64,000 nucleotides of DNA. Source: Brachionus plicatilis (taxonomy: Eukaryota; Rotifera; Eurotatoria; Ploima; Brachionidae). Under the pieces are notes generated by a model. That model worked only from the letters and a program-made list of their open reading frames with translations, was not told where the DNA came from and made no database searches. Shown piece after piece: positions 1 through 10,380 of the stretch. Location of the stretch: positions 593,686 to 657,685 of the forward strand of contig QEOQ01000274.1 in the NCBI GenBank assembly GCA_010279815.1. Direction: 5' to 3'. The translations under genes were made by a program, and so were the position numbers. Each line of letters opens with the position of its first letter. Within the stretch, counting starts at the first letter, position 1.

Positions 1-769
1 CTAGATTTTTTAGATTTATTTCTTTTTTTTTATTGTAATGGGATTTTGTTTGATGTTGCTTTAGTCCCCTTTGCGAACAAGATGAAAATTCGCATACATC
101 GCATTTATAAGCTTCTATTTTTTTGTTTCTTAAGTTTTTTTTTGACTGAATTAATTCATTTAAGGATTCTTCTTTACATTTTATGTATTCTTCTTTGATT
201 TCTTCATTTGGATGAGAAGCTAAAGTGTAAATACAATCAGACCTTAATTCAGACAGTTTATTATCTTTTGTTGGATTGACCTCAAGGTTATTTTTTGAAT
301 TTAAAATTTCCGCATTTATTACTTCCTCTTCGAAAAAAATAGGTAATTTTTTACATGATTTATCGAAAATTTGTTCTACATTTGGTAGTAAATTGTTATT
401 TTCATCTATCTTATGAACTGAAGAATAAATTTTAGATGATAAATCACTTTTTTTTGAATGATCAAAATCGGTATTTTCTTCTATTTCCAAACAATTGATA
501 TCATGCAGCGAATATGAATTTGTTTTTGATTCAAGATTTTTTAAAACATTTTTTACGTCACTGATTTGCATGTTTGTATTGGATTTTGGAACTTTACTTT
601 TTTGAATTGAAGAAGATATTTTTTTTAAATTTACACCAACATCATCAATTAAACAGGAAACTGTTGACCGAATTGCATTGTAAATTGAATCACCCTCGAC
701 TTCTTCATTGAATGAAGTGTTTGAACTTAAAATTCTTTTCTTATCATTTGTACTTGCGTTTGCATTCAT
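1..769 (-). CDS. C2H2 zinc-finger protein, partial (runs off left edge)
   Basis: An open frame starts with ATG at 769 on the minus strand and stays open for 256 codons to the window edge, so the protein continues to the left. Most of it is low-complexity, Ser/Asn/Lys/Glu-rich sequence with no recognised fold. Near the visible end, around residues 225-248, there is one C2H2 finger with spacing C-x2-C-x12-H-x4-H (it begins YKCDVCEFSSC and ends KQHQTKSH). The same spacing occurs in the single finger at the end of the Merlin transposase at 14.3 kb. It is divergent from the transposase-like gene that starts at 1012, with only 242 bp between the two start codons, so they may share a promoter. It could be a partner protein of that element or a host regulator; the sequence does not decide. 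A downstream intron cannot be excluded. Confidence 0.6.
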   Translation of the reverse strand, partial: MNANASTNDKKRILSSNTSFNEEVEGDSIYNAIRSTVSCLIDDVGVNLKKISSSIQKSKVPKSNTNMQISDVKNVLKNLESKTNSYSLHDINCLEIEENTDFDHSKKSDLSSKIYSSVHKIDENNNLLPNVEQIFDKSCKKLPIFFEEEVINAEILNSKNNLEVNPTKDNKLSELRSDCIYTLASHPNEEIKEEYIKCKEESLNELIQSKKNLRNKKIEAYKCDVCEFSSCSQRGLKQHQTKSHYNKKKEINLKNL

Positions 770-1011
770 CTTTATAATGTATTACAAGTAAATAATAAAA
801 TATTTCAAGTATTTATAAGGATTAACCATCCTAAATAATAATCAAAGCGTGTTTCTATATATGTCTAGATAAGGAAAATTTTATTATGCTTTTGAAATTA
901 AAGGCCTCGTGTTTGTTTTATAAAACAATGTTGTGCAATTAAAAATTGGTTTTGGAATAAATAATAAAAAAAATATAAATAAAATGGAATAAAAAAATAT
1001 CTAATAAAAAA

Positions 1012-4000
1012 ATGGAAAATTATAAGTCTTTCACAGTCGCTTTAAGCTATGAAGAGTGGAGTTGTCATCTCATAAGAGTCAAAGCAGAAAAAAGAAGAAG
1101 ACTTTTAATAGATTTTCATGATAACATTAGTTTTAAGCTTCAAAATAATTATGGAATTAATTGTTGGTTGAAAAACATTTATAATTGGTTTAATACTAAA
1201 AGTTATTGGTCTGGACTTTATAGTTGTAAATATGAGTTGTGCAATAATAAGTTTTTTTGTTATTGTAAAAATGAACCAAATCAATTTTCAGACATTTATT
1301 TCAATATTCAAATGACAGAAAATTGCAACCACGATAAGATTATAAAAAAATTAAGACACTGGGGAGAAATGAGAAATGAACAAGCAGTTAAACTTGTAGC
1401 CGATGGAATTTCATGTGTTTTAAATGATAATATAATTTATAATTATGAAAATGATACAGGTGAAGATTTCTATAAAAGTATTTTTTTTTAAGATTTAAAA
1501 AAAAATTATTATTTATTCTTTAATAGAAAAATCTACTAATGAAAGCGTGTTGAAGATGATTAAGTCTGAAAGAATAAATGCAAATAAAATTAGTAACGAT
1601 CATATTATCGATTTAAGAGCCTCATTAAAATTATGTCAAAAAATTTGTTTAAATACGGAACAATTACCAGGTTATATTCAAGAAATAAGTGAATATCCTT
1701 TTGGATTCATGTTAATGAACAGCATACAGGTAAATGAAACCATTAAAAATTTAAATTAATAAAAATTGAAAGCAAGTCAAAACTTTTCATAGAATCAAAT
1801 TTTAAGTCAATGTCATAAAGTGAAATAATTACCGTGAAAAAAATATTTGTTTCAATTAGACTAAATCATACATATAAAAAATATATAAAATGTAAATATA
1901 TAAATATAAAAAAATTAATCATAGTATCATATAAATCAGAGTTGTTTAAAAGTCCCAAAAAAAAGTCCAAGTCACAGATTTTTCTTGCAATAAATAAATT
2001 TCTTCTTCAGTGTTCAAAATTTTAAAGCCTGGACTTGGACTTTTGAAAATTAAAAAAAAAAAGTCGGGACTTGGACTTGACTTGAGACTTGTGACTTTTA
2101 AACAACTCTGATATAATAAACAACTCTGATTTTTAGTGTAAAAATAAGCTTTTTATAAATGGGTTTTTTATTTTCAAATTATAAAATTCCATAATTTGTT
2201 TTTTTTGTTAAATACTTAATAATTCTTGAAATAAATTAGATAATATAAATTTTTGTTTTAACCTTTTTTTACATCACTAAAATAATTTTGGAATTTTTTC
2301 GACGTCAGTTAAACCTCACCACAAATTTATTAAAAAATTTTAACAAATTCAAATTTATAAAACAAGAAATAAATTGTTAATTAAATGTTTATGCCACGAT
2401 TCCTATTCCAATTTATATAAAATGAAGGTTTATAATTTTTTCTTCTTCTCAAAAAATGAAAGTTATATTCATATTCAAAATAAATCTTCAATATAAAAAT
2501 TATCCTTCCTTAATTTAAAAAAATTATCCCTAAATCATATTAATTTTATTTGATTAAATATTGAGGGAAAGAATTGGATTATATTTGTCTTTTTTGTATT
2601 AAAAAACTATTCTTTTGAAATTTTTTTTAAGAAAAATTTCATCAAGCTATTTTCAAATATTTTTATTTTTTAGTTTTTAAATTTAATATAAAGTCTAAAT
2701 TTGTAGTTTTTAAATTTAATTTTTGAAGGTAAATTTATTCAACGTTTTTATACACTCTTAAAAATTGAATAAAAATATAAAGTTTACTAAATTAAAACCA
2801 TTCGATATTAATTTAAGTGTTGTTCATTATAACTTTGATATTTTTTTAATTTATGTAAAAATAACAGATTTTAATGCTTGGACTTAAAAACCACCTTTTG
2901 GAAATTATTTTCTATTTAATTTTGGTTAATTAATGATAATTTTATTATTTTTTTTATTTAGGTCAAAATTTGGGAGAAAATAAGTTATTTAAACCCAGTA
3001 TGGCATCTAGATGCCACTGGATCAATACTAAAAGAAGTCAATGAACAAAATTCGCCATTTTTATTTTCAATGGTAATGCATGATACTGAAACAAAAACAA
3101 TTGTTCCAATTTTCGACTTCGTTTCAACTTCCCACACAACAGCAACAATTTCGAAATATTTATTAACATTTCGTAATAAAATTGAGGCTATATCTTCAAG
3201 TTGTTTAAACGTAGCTCCAGTTATAGTTATTGATTTTTCATGGCCATTTATCAATGCTCTTTTAGAAATTTTTAATTATTGCACAATTGAAACTTATCTA
3301 AATATTTGGTATCAAAAAATTATTCAGAAAAAACAAAGCATCGAATCATGGCCTTTAAAAACTACTATTTATTTGTGTTCAACACACTTTTTAAAAATGA
3401 TAATATCAAAAGTTCGAAAGTTTAATCTTTGCCAAAATGTGATAAAGTGTTTTATTTTTTCGTTTACTTTATTACAAAACTCCAAAACAATTGATGAATT
3501 TGAAAGCTATCTTGTAGATATTTTTAATTTGTTTTGCCAGAAGGTAAGATTCATTTTAGTTATCTGATTTTTATTAAAAAAAAATTAACTTTAAAATATT
3601 TACTTTCGATATTAATGCGTAAAATTGGAACAGAAATTTAAAATGAAATTTGAAAATTATACTAAAATGCGGAAGCAGAAAAACTTAATTTCAAAAAATT
3701 TTTAAATTTCGTTATTGAGTTTGAATTAAAAAATCCATTATGTGGGAGTTAAATTATTGAATTGTGAAAATGTACACATAAATTAAATCCTTTGTAATAG
3801 CCAAGAGTAAAAAAATTGTAAGTCATCTTAGTTAATGTTTTTGTTCGGAATTTTGCATATAATAATTTTTTTAATTTAAATATTGATTACATTCCCTTGT
3901 TTTTATAATTGATAATTTAAATTTTTTTAATTAATAAAATAAAAAAATCTTTCGCATGTTCGAAAATATTCTGCTTCCGCATTTTTGGCCCCTGAATTCC

Positions 4001-6464
4001 GTTCCGATTTTTCTCATTTTAGGGAAAAACAATTTTTACTCTCAAAAAAAACCCATTAAAAATTACTTTTTTTAAAAATGGTAAAAAATGGTAAATATAA
4101 TTTAAATCTTGGTTTTAGTCCTTGACCATTAGTATTGAAAGATGTTAAACAATTTCATTTTTCTTTAGAGCAAAAAAAAGACCATCAATTAAATCTTTGA
4201 TTTAAGAACTGATCTTTTCAAATAAAAGACATTTAATAAACGAAATTGTAAAATTCATAGCCAAAAATTGATATCATAAAAATAAAATATAATATGCAAT
4301 AAAAACTACCTTAAAAATAATATTCCCAATTTTTTTGTCAAAATACTTTTGAAATTATTTTCTTTGAAAAGATTCGGAAATTTTTATAGCCTATTAAATT
4401 TTTTTCTCTTTTTTTCTTGAATTTTTTTTAATTTATTATAAAACTGATTGATAAATAAAATTCTTTTAGCTTTACAATGAATCATGCAAAGCTTCTTATT
4501 CAAGAATTGAATCACTTATTCGAAGGCGAAAATTTGATGATGTTTTATTCGATGATCAGCAAACAGATACAATATTATTAATTGAAAACGAACTTGAAAA
4601 ACCAAAAATATCCTTAAAAGAAAAATCTCCATTTACAATTCATTTCAATTTTGTGACGAAAAACTTATCAATGGCTATTAAAAATATAGTTCAGAAACAA
4701 TCCGATAATGTTTATGAATCGAATACTTATTTTTGTCCACAATTATTTGAAATAATAGAAAACTATTTCTATATAATTCCATTATGGACTGGAATTATTT
4801 TGAATCATCAAGAACAGCCATTTTCCAAAACATCTTTGACTAATAACCCAGTGGAAAACTGGTTTGGTCATTTAAAAAATAACGTTCTCAAAAATAGAAA
4901 AGTGATGCCAAGTCAATTTGTAGGATCAGTGTATCAAATTTTGTACTCAAAGTTTATTCTTTATTACAATGATAGCATGTTGAAGTCAAATTTTAACAAA
5001 GATATTTTCAGTAAAAAAATAAATAAGATTGAAAAAGAAAAATGGAAAAAAGGCAAAAAAAATAAAAGACAGAAGGGCTTTTATTTGAAAAAGACAGAAA
5101 ATTTTGGAACGAAACTAGACTCAATTAGACGTAATTTTTAGAAAAATTAAAAAAACTTTAATTAATCAATTCATTTCAGAAATTGAATTAATAGATGAAA
5201 AGAAAAAAGCAGGACTAATTCGTTGGTAATTTTATTTCTTTTTTTACATTAAAAAGAACCTTATTTCTATAATTTAATTTAAAGTTGTCAAAACATTGAA
5301 ATAATTAAAAATTGTGTTCCGAGCAATGGTTCATTTTTTTATAACAACAATTTTTATCAAAGAATCATAAACACGTGTTCAATTGATTATTTTATTCTCA
5401 TTTCTTATATCTTATTCAACAAAAAAAAAAAAATATATGAAACTATTGTGCCTAAATTAGATCACTTTTACATCGATTTTATGAGAAAAATTGATGTTTT
5501 TTTAGGAGAAAAAAATTGGGCCATGGCTAGATTAGAATGGATAAATAACTGTCGCTTTTTAAAAAATAATAAAATTGATCAAAATGAGTATGTTTATGAC
5601 TGTTTTGGATCTGAGTATGATTCTTACGTTCAAGCTTATTCAGTTCTACAAACTTATAGATGGAAAAGTGTTTGTTTTAATCCTTCTTGCCAAACAAACA
5701 CAATGAATATAAATTCTTCATCCGCATTTTCAATAAAGTAATTATTTTCATTGATAATTATTTGTTTAGTTAATATATTATAATATTTTTAGATCATCGG
5801 GAAATATATTTTTTTTAAATTCAAAATTTAACGAATATGAAAACAAAGAAGTTTGCAGTTTAAAAACTTTTTGTAACATAGATGGAGTTGAAACTGAAAG
5901 GTAAACACAAAAAAAATAAACTAAAATTGTTCTATTTAAAATGAAAACTAATTTTTAGAATGGATAATTGTAAAGATTTAGTTTCTCATTCAAAACCAGT
6001 ATTTTTGAATGAAACTTATCCGAATTTGTTGATTGCTTCAAATAGTTCTCCTCACGCTTCAGTTAATGATATTCCAAAATTCGTCCATATCAGCGAACAA
6101 GAGTAAAAATATTTTATTCAAATAATATAATTAAATAAGTTTTATTTAAAAAAAATTAAAAGAAAAATAATTAGCTTATTTTAAATACATACCTTTCTTT
6201 TTAAAATTTCCAAAATTTTTTTCTTTTTTAAATTAAAACCAAAAGTAACCAACTTTAAAAAAATTTTAATTCATTTTATACAAAAGGTACATAATTATTG
6301 GAATGACTTTGCATCATTTGAACCATTTTGTATTAAAAATCTTTGATGGCGAGAATTATTTCGATGTTGATAATTTAATACCAGATTCAATATGCAAAAA
6401 CAATAATTTATTCATAACAGGAAGAAAATTTGACATAACATATATATTTTATGAAAAACTTTAA
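1012..6464 (+). CDS. multi-exon DDE transposase-like protein with USP-like C-terminal domain
   Basis: Exons that join in frame with GT..AG introns: 1012-1458, 1527-1729, 2962-3543, 4470-5130, about 5180-5225, an uncertain exon reaching 5737, 5793-5900, 5959-6102 and 6287-6464. The link between the exons at 5180 and 5448 is the weak point; alternatively one protein stops at 5229 and a second begins near 5448. Exon 3 carries WHLDATGSI, then a second acidic site in VIVIDFSWPF; exon 4 carries NNPVENWFGHLK. Together they give a D, D, E triad in RNase-H-fold order, as in MULE-like transposases. The C-terminal exons contain GMTLHHLNHFVL followed by YFDVDNL, resembling the His box of ubiquitin-specific proteases. 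The same overall arrangement is familiar from uncharacterised invertebrate proteins. I saw no flanking terminal repeats, so a domesticated gene is possible. Confidence 0.65.
1937..2110. repeat. fold-back MITE, CAGAGTTG ends, inside intron 2
   Basis: The ends are inverted copies starting CAGAGTTGTTTAAAAGT, and the interior has inverted AGTCC/GGACTT runs, so the 174-bp unit can fold on itself. It lies wholly inside intron 2 (1730-2961) of the gene starting at 1012. Related copies are at 21076-21268 and 33484-33655. CAGAG-type ends suggest a non-autonomous hAT element; the 8-bp flanks match only partly (ATATAAAT against ATATAATA). Confidence 0.6.
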
Positions 6465-7463
6465 TTTTAATGAAAATAAGGAGATTTTTTTTTTAAGCAA
6501 ATAAAATATTTAACAAAATTTAATTAATTTTTCAAAAGAATTTTCTAGAAATAACTCTGATTCTAAAATTTCTCTTTACGTTTCCGACCAAAAAATATTT
6601 TAAAATGAAATAAGCTAAATTACTTTGCCTTTAAAAAAAATTAAGTTTTTTAATATCTTTTGATTATTTTAATAATTGTGATAAAAACTAATCCAAATTC
6701 ATCGCTTATTTCAGAACATCGGAATTTCTATATATTCAATACTTTGTATTTATTTATTATAGAATTGAATAATTAATTTGATATTTTATAAATAGAATTT
6801 TTTAACTTAAAAATATTTAAAAGTCTTCTAAAAAAAAATAATTCAAAATCAATTAAAAAAAAAATTAGGCTCTAAATTTTTTAAATTAGACTTTTATAAA
6901 TTTGAAAAATAACTTCTATTTTTGAACATGTATTTTTAAGTTAATTTACACCATAAAATGAAGTTTTTAAAGATAATAAAAGTTTTATCTAAAAATTTTG
7001 AAATCCCCTTGCAATATTTAAATAAAGTATTAAAAATCAATTTTAGATAAAATATTTTATTGACTAAATTATCCATAACTTGTAATTATGGAATTTTTAA
7101 AAAAAATTAAGATAATTTAAGAAAATTGCTTTTTTTTTATACACCTTAAAAAATTAATTCACTCATTAATTAAAAATTTTGAAAAAATAAATATTCAATT
7201 TAATTTTAGAATATCTTAAATATCAGTATCACAAAGATACTTTAGACCACAGGGATCATTTTTAAGATTACCAAAACAAATTAAATTTTACAAAAATTTT
7301 GAGTAATTTAACATTTAAATTAACAGTGTCTAGGTCCAAAAGCTGGCGCAAGCGACCCACAAAAGCCTGTGAACAATTTTTAATCTTAACTTTTACCTCT
7401 CCAATCTGCAATTGTTACAAATATGCGATTGAAATTTTTTTTAAATATGATATGTTTTCTTCT
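6465..7463. other. AT-rich intergenic stretch, nothing recognised
   Basis: This interval between the end of the transposase-like gene and the TRMT9B-like gene is dominated by A and T runs. A short region near 7330-7400 has more complex sequence that, on the minus strand, could be a last exon of the TRMT9B-like gene (splice-like AG at its edge), but I could not prove it. Confidence 0.4.
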
Positions 7464-8933
7464 TTAAAAATATTTGATTAAAATAAAATTTGATTGTGAT
7501 TGAATAAAACTATTTGTTTGATTATTTGCCGGTGAACATTGATTTACTGGCGATGCTGACGATGCGGACAATGAAGATATGCTCAAAGACAAATCTGATT
7601 TTTGTTTATGATCTACTGTCTCTTCACAATTCTCAAATGTATCTTGACAGCTACTGTGAGGAAATTTTCGTATTGTAAAATTTTTGGGCAATAGATCTTT
7701 ATGTTCATCAATAATTTTCTTATAATTTTGGATCGAAGTTGGTTCCTCAATCAGAGATTTTGCTTTGGAAAAAATTGGAGTTGAGAATTTTTCAGAAGAT
7801 TCGTCACTTTCTTCTTTTGACAAAACTTTTTGAGAAAAGAATCTTTTTAAAGAATCGACAAAATTAGTTTTTTTTGTTGACTCAAATTCATCACTCTCAT
7901 TTTTAATTGAATATTCATCAAAAAACATTTGGTTATCTTCAGTGATGGCATTTTTTCAGGATTTTCGTCTGTTCCAACTTGGTTTGAATCATTTTTTTGG
8001 CTATTTAAGCTCACAGTCAGACTGAATCTTTCGGGAACAATTTCATCATTTGAATCATCTCTATTAACAGCAGAATTGTTGCTCAGATCTTTTCTTAGAT
8101 TGACTTTTAATCTTGATTCGGTACTAGTCGGATTTAAATTAAGCATTGGGACTAGGACGTCTTGACTTTTAAATTTTCTCAACCACTGCTCCATCGCCCA
8201 AACATATATCATAATTTTTCCACCAGGCTTTAAAATTCTTGCCAATTCTTTTATAGCTGTGATTCTTCTTCTAGATGTCCTCATATTATGAATTACACCA
8301 ATTAAAATAACAGCATCAAAAAGATTAGACCTGAAATTTAGACAAATAAAATTTTCTTTAAAATTTTTATCTTTTTAAATATCACCTAAATGACAAACTA
8401 AGATTGTCACATAATACAATTTGATTTTTATTACACAAAGATGAACTTGAAGCATTTCGATAACAAACTAATTGACTCAATGAGACAGAGCGGTCCGACC
8501 CGATCGGAAAAATGAGACAATTAATATTTAAATATTTACCTTCACCACATCCAACATCAGCTTTTATTTAAATAAAGTAGTTTTTTTACACAAAAATTTT
8601 TTTTTTATTAAGTCACTTACCGATTAGAGAATAAGGTTCGATATGGATAAGAAAAAGTCTAACTTTAGGCCATTCATTTTTTTTACGTGACACAATTCCA
8701 TTTTGCTTTTGTTTTAAATTTTTTTTGAATGGAAGCTTAGGATTTTTTTTTACGTTGACGATTTCATGATCATCATCACAATTTTCTTTTAAGTTTTCTT
8801 CATTCTGGGCTTCGTTTTGGTATTTAGTTTGACCATGTCGCGAAAATTCATCATATTTTGAGGATATTCGCTCATAAACATTGTGTACAAATATTTTCTC
8901 AAGATTAGACCAGTACTTTTCGTCTTCTTCCAT
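7464..8933 (-). CDS. TRMT9B: TRM9/TRMT9B-like tRNA (uridine) methyltransferase, frame-broken
   Basis: Three exons join cleanly: 8933-8621, 8560-8386 and 8330-7464. Exon 1 has the family N-terminal motif VHNVYERI and, after a long acidic insertion, WPKVRLFL. Splicing to exon 2 restores the SAM-binding motif I (ADVGCGEGKYL). Exon 3 starts SNLFDAVILIGVIH and continues with ELARILKPGGK, IYVWAMEQ and SQDVLVP, all characteristic of TRM9, the methyltransferase half of ALKBH8, and TRMT9B. Such enzymes methylate wobble uridines of tRNA in the cytoplasm with the TRMT112 partner; animal TRMT9B paralogues are less well defined. In a run of six T at 7951-7956 the frame shifts by one base; beyond it a Ser-rich tail reads on to 7464. 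The expected terminal YYHVF...GNW segment is not clearly present. The break may be a homopolymer error. Confidence 0.85.
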
Positions 8934-9014
8934 GCATTTGTTCTATTTCAAATCAATTCAAAAATTTAAATCATCTAAAAGTCAAAAATAAATTTACAAA
9001 ATAAAACTCAAGAA

Positions 9015-9600
9015 TGACAAATCCATTCAGCACATATTTGTCGTTGAACGGCGGAGTGGGCAGCGGCGAGCGCGTCTTCCTTCCCAAATCCGGCCTAACC
9101 TACTCCACTTGTAGACTGCCGACTGCTCACTCTGATCAAGCATTCCAAGCTAAATGACACTCTCTCGTCTTGTTTGTGCGTCTACTTGAGCGCCAAGAAC
9201 CAATCGCTGTTCTTCAACACGGACGAGTGTCTGCTGAACCAGCTCAAGCCAGTCGAGAAGCTGAGCGACTCTTCGGTCAAGTTAAACTGCTTCGAGCTGT
9301 TCCAAGAGGGCCAATGGCTGCATTTGGCCATAGTGCTGAGCCGGGCTGTGCTCAAGAAGAGCACGGTGAGTGCGTACGTGAATTGCAAGCTTGTGGGCAG
9401 CCAAGAATTGAGCTATTTGAATTCGATAGTTGTGGCGAACGGGCCGCCGTGCACGCCGTCATCGGCTCGCTGCCCATGTTTCGCTGCCAGTCGGCGGTGG
9501 TGCCAACTCGTCGAAATGTTCGAAATGACAAATTATCGCCGCGTCTACAACAAAAACGACAGCAAGGCCATTGGTTTAACAAATTTTTTTGTTTAGATAT
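9015..9600 (+). pseudogene. WDFY3: WDFY3 (ALFY)-like fragment, frameshifted
   Basis: This stretch is clearly richer in G and C than its surroundings. Starting at 9015 it reads STYLSLNGGVGSGERVF and GLTYST, then a different frame gives RLLTLIKHSKLNDTLSS, LSAKNQSLFF, FQEGQWLHLAIVLSRAVLKK and SAYVNCKLVG, and yet another frame gives AVHAVIGSLPMFRCQS. In that order these match the concanavalin-like region upstream of the PH-BEACH domains of WDFY3, a selective-autophagy scaffold of more than 3000 residues. About 25 residues normally present after the TYSS motif are missing, and at least two frame changes occur. With no introns and only about 190 residues represented, this looks like a dead, possibly retrocopied fragment rather than the functional gene. 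The family match is from memory of conserved motifs. Confidence 0.7.
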
Positions 9601-9659
9601 ATCAAAACTAAACTCAATTAACATTTTTAATTTTTTTAATAATTTATTTTAAATAAAAA

Positions 9660-10294
9660 TTCAAATTGCAAACTGCAATTTTTCAAATTTTCTTTTTTAT
9701 TTTTGAGCAAGATTGAACAAAATGAAAATGAGCAAAATTTTTACTTTGCCATTATTTTTTATTTTTTTTCAATAAAATTTTTTTCAATTTAAAAAAATTA
9801 TTTGTCAAGTAAAGAAAATTTTAATATTTTTCGTACATTGTCACAGCAATTCTAAAAAGACAGAACTTTTTTCCTCTATCGCATCAGCCAACTAGAAGAA
9901 ACTTATAACCATTCTTAACAAATTTGTAAATAGAATAGGTTGCCAACATTTCGACTAAAATTTTAAATTAAGAGAAATTTAAAATAAAGTTTAAAACTTA
10001 CAATATTTTGGATTTCGGACATGAGCTGAACTAGATGATTATGTTTATCTCTATTCAAGATTTGGAATATCCATTTTCATTAGCTTTTATTTTTCTTCGA
10101 TCAATAAAGACAGCAATAAGATATTTACTTAAAGTACAGATATTACTGACAATTATTAAATAGTTAATTTGCATTTATTTTTATAAATTGACAAATATTT
10201 TTTTAAAAAAGACAAAATCCTTATTTACAGCTTTAATATACAATAAATTAATTTAATTGAAAATAATTTAATTTAATTCACAATTATTTAATTT
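9660..10294. other. AT-rich intergenic stretch, nothing recognised
   Basis: Between the WDFY3-like fragment and the Merlin insertion I see only AT-rich sequence with no coding frame or obvious repeat. Confidence 0.4.
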
Positions 10295-10380
10295 AAGTTA
10301 CAGGGTCTTGTCCAATATGTGATCACTTGATCACCAAAAATGTGATCATTTTAATAATGCTGGTTTTGTGAACAAGATTG

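Noticed and set aside
9170..9652. Long overlapping open frames in the 9.0-9.6 kb GC-rich patch read as independent genes
   Set aside because: They are different frames of one WDFY3-like fragment; conserved motifs jump from one to another.
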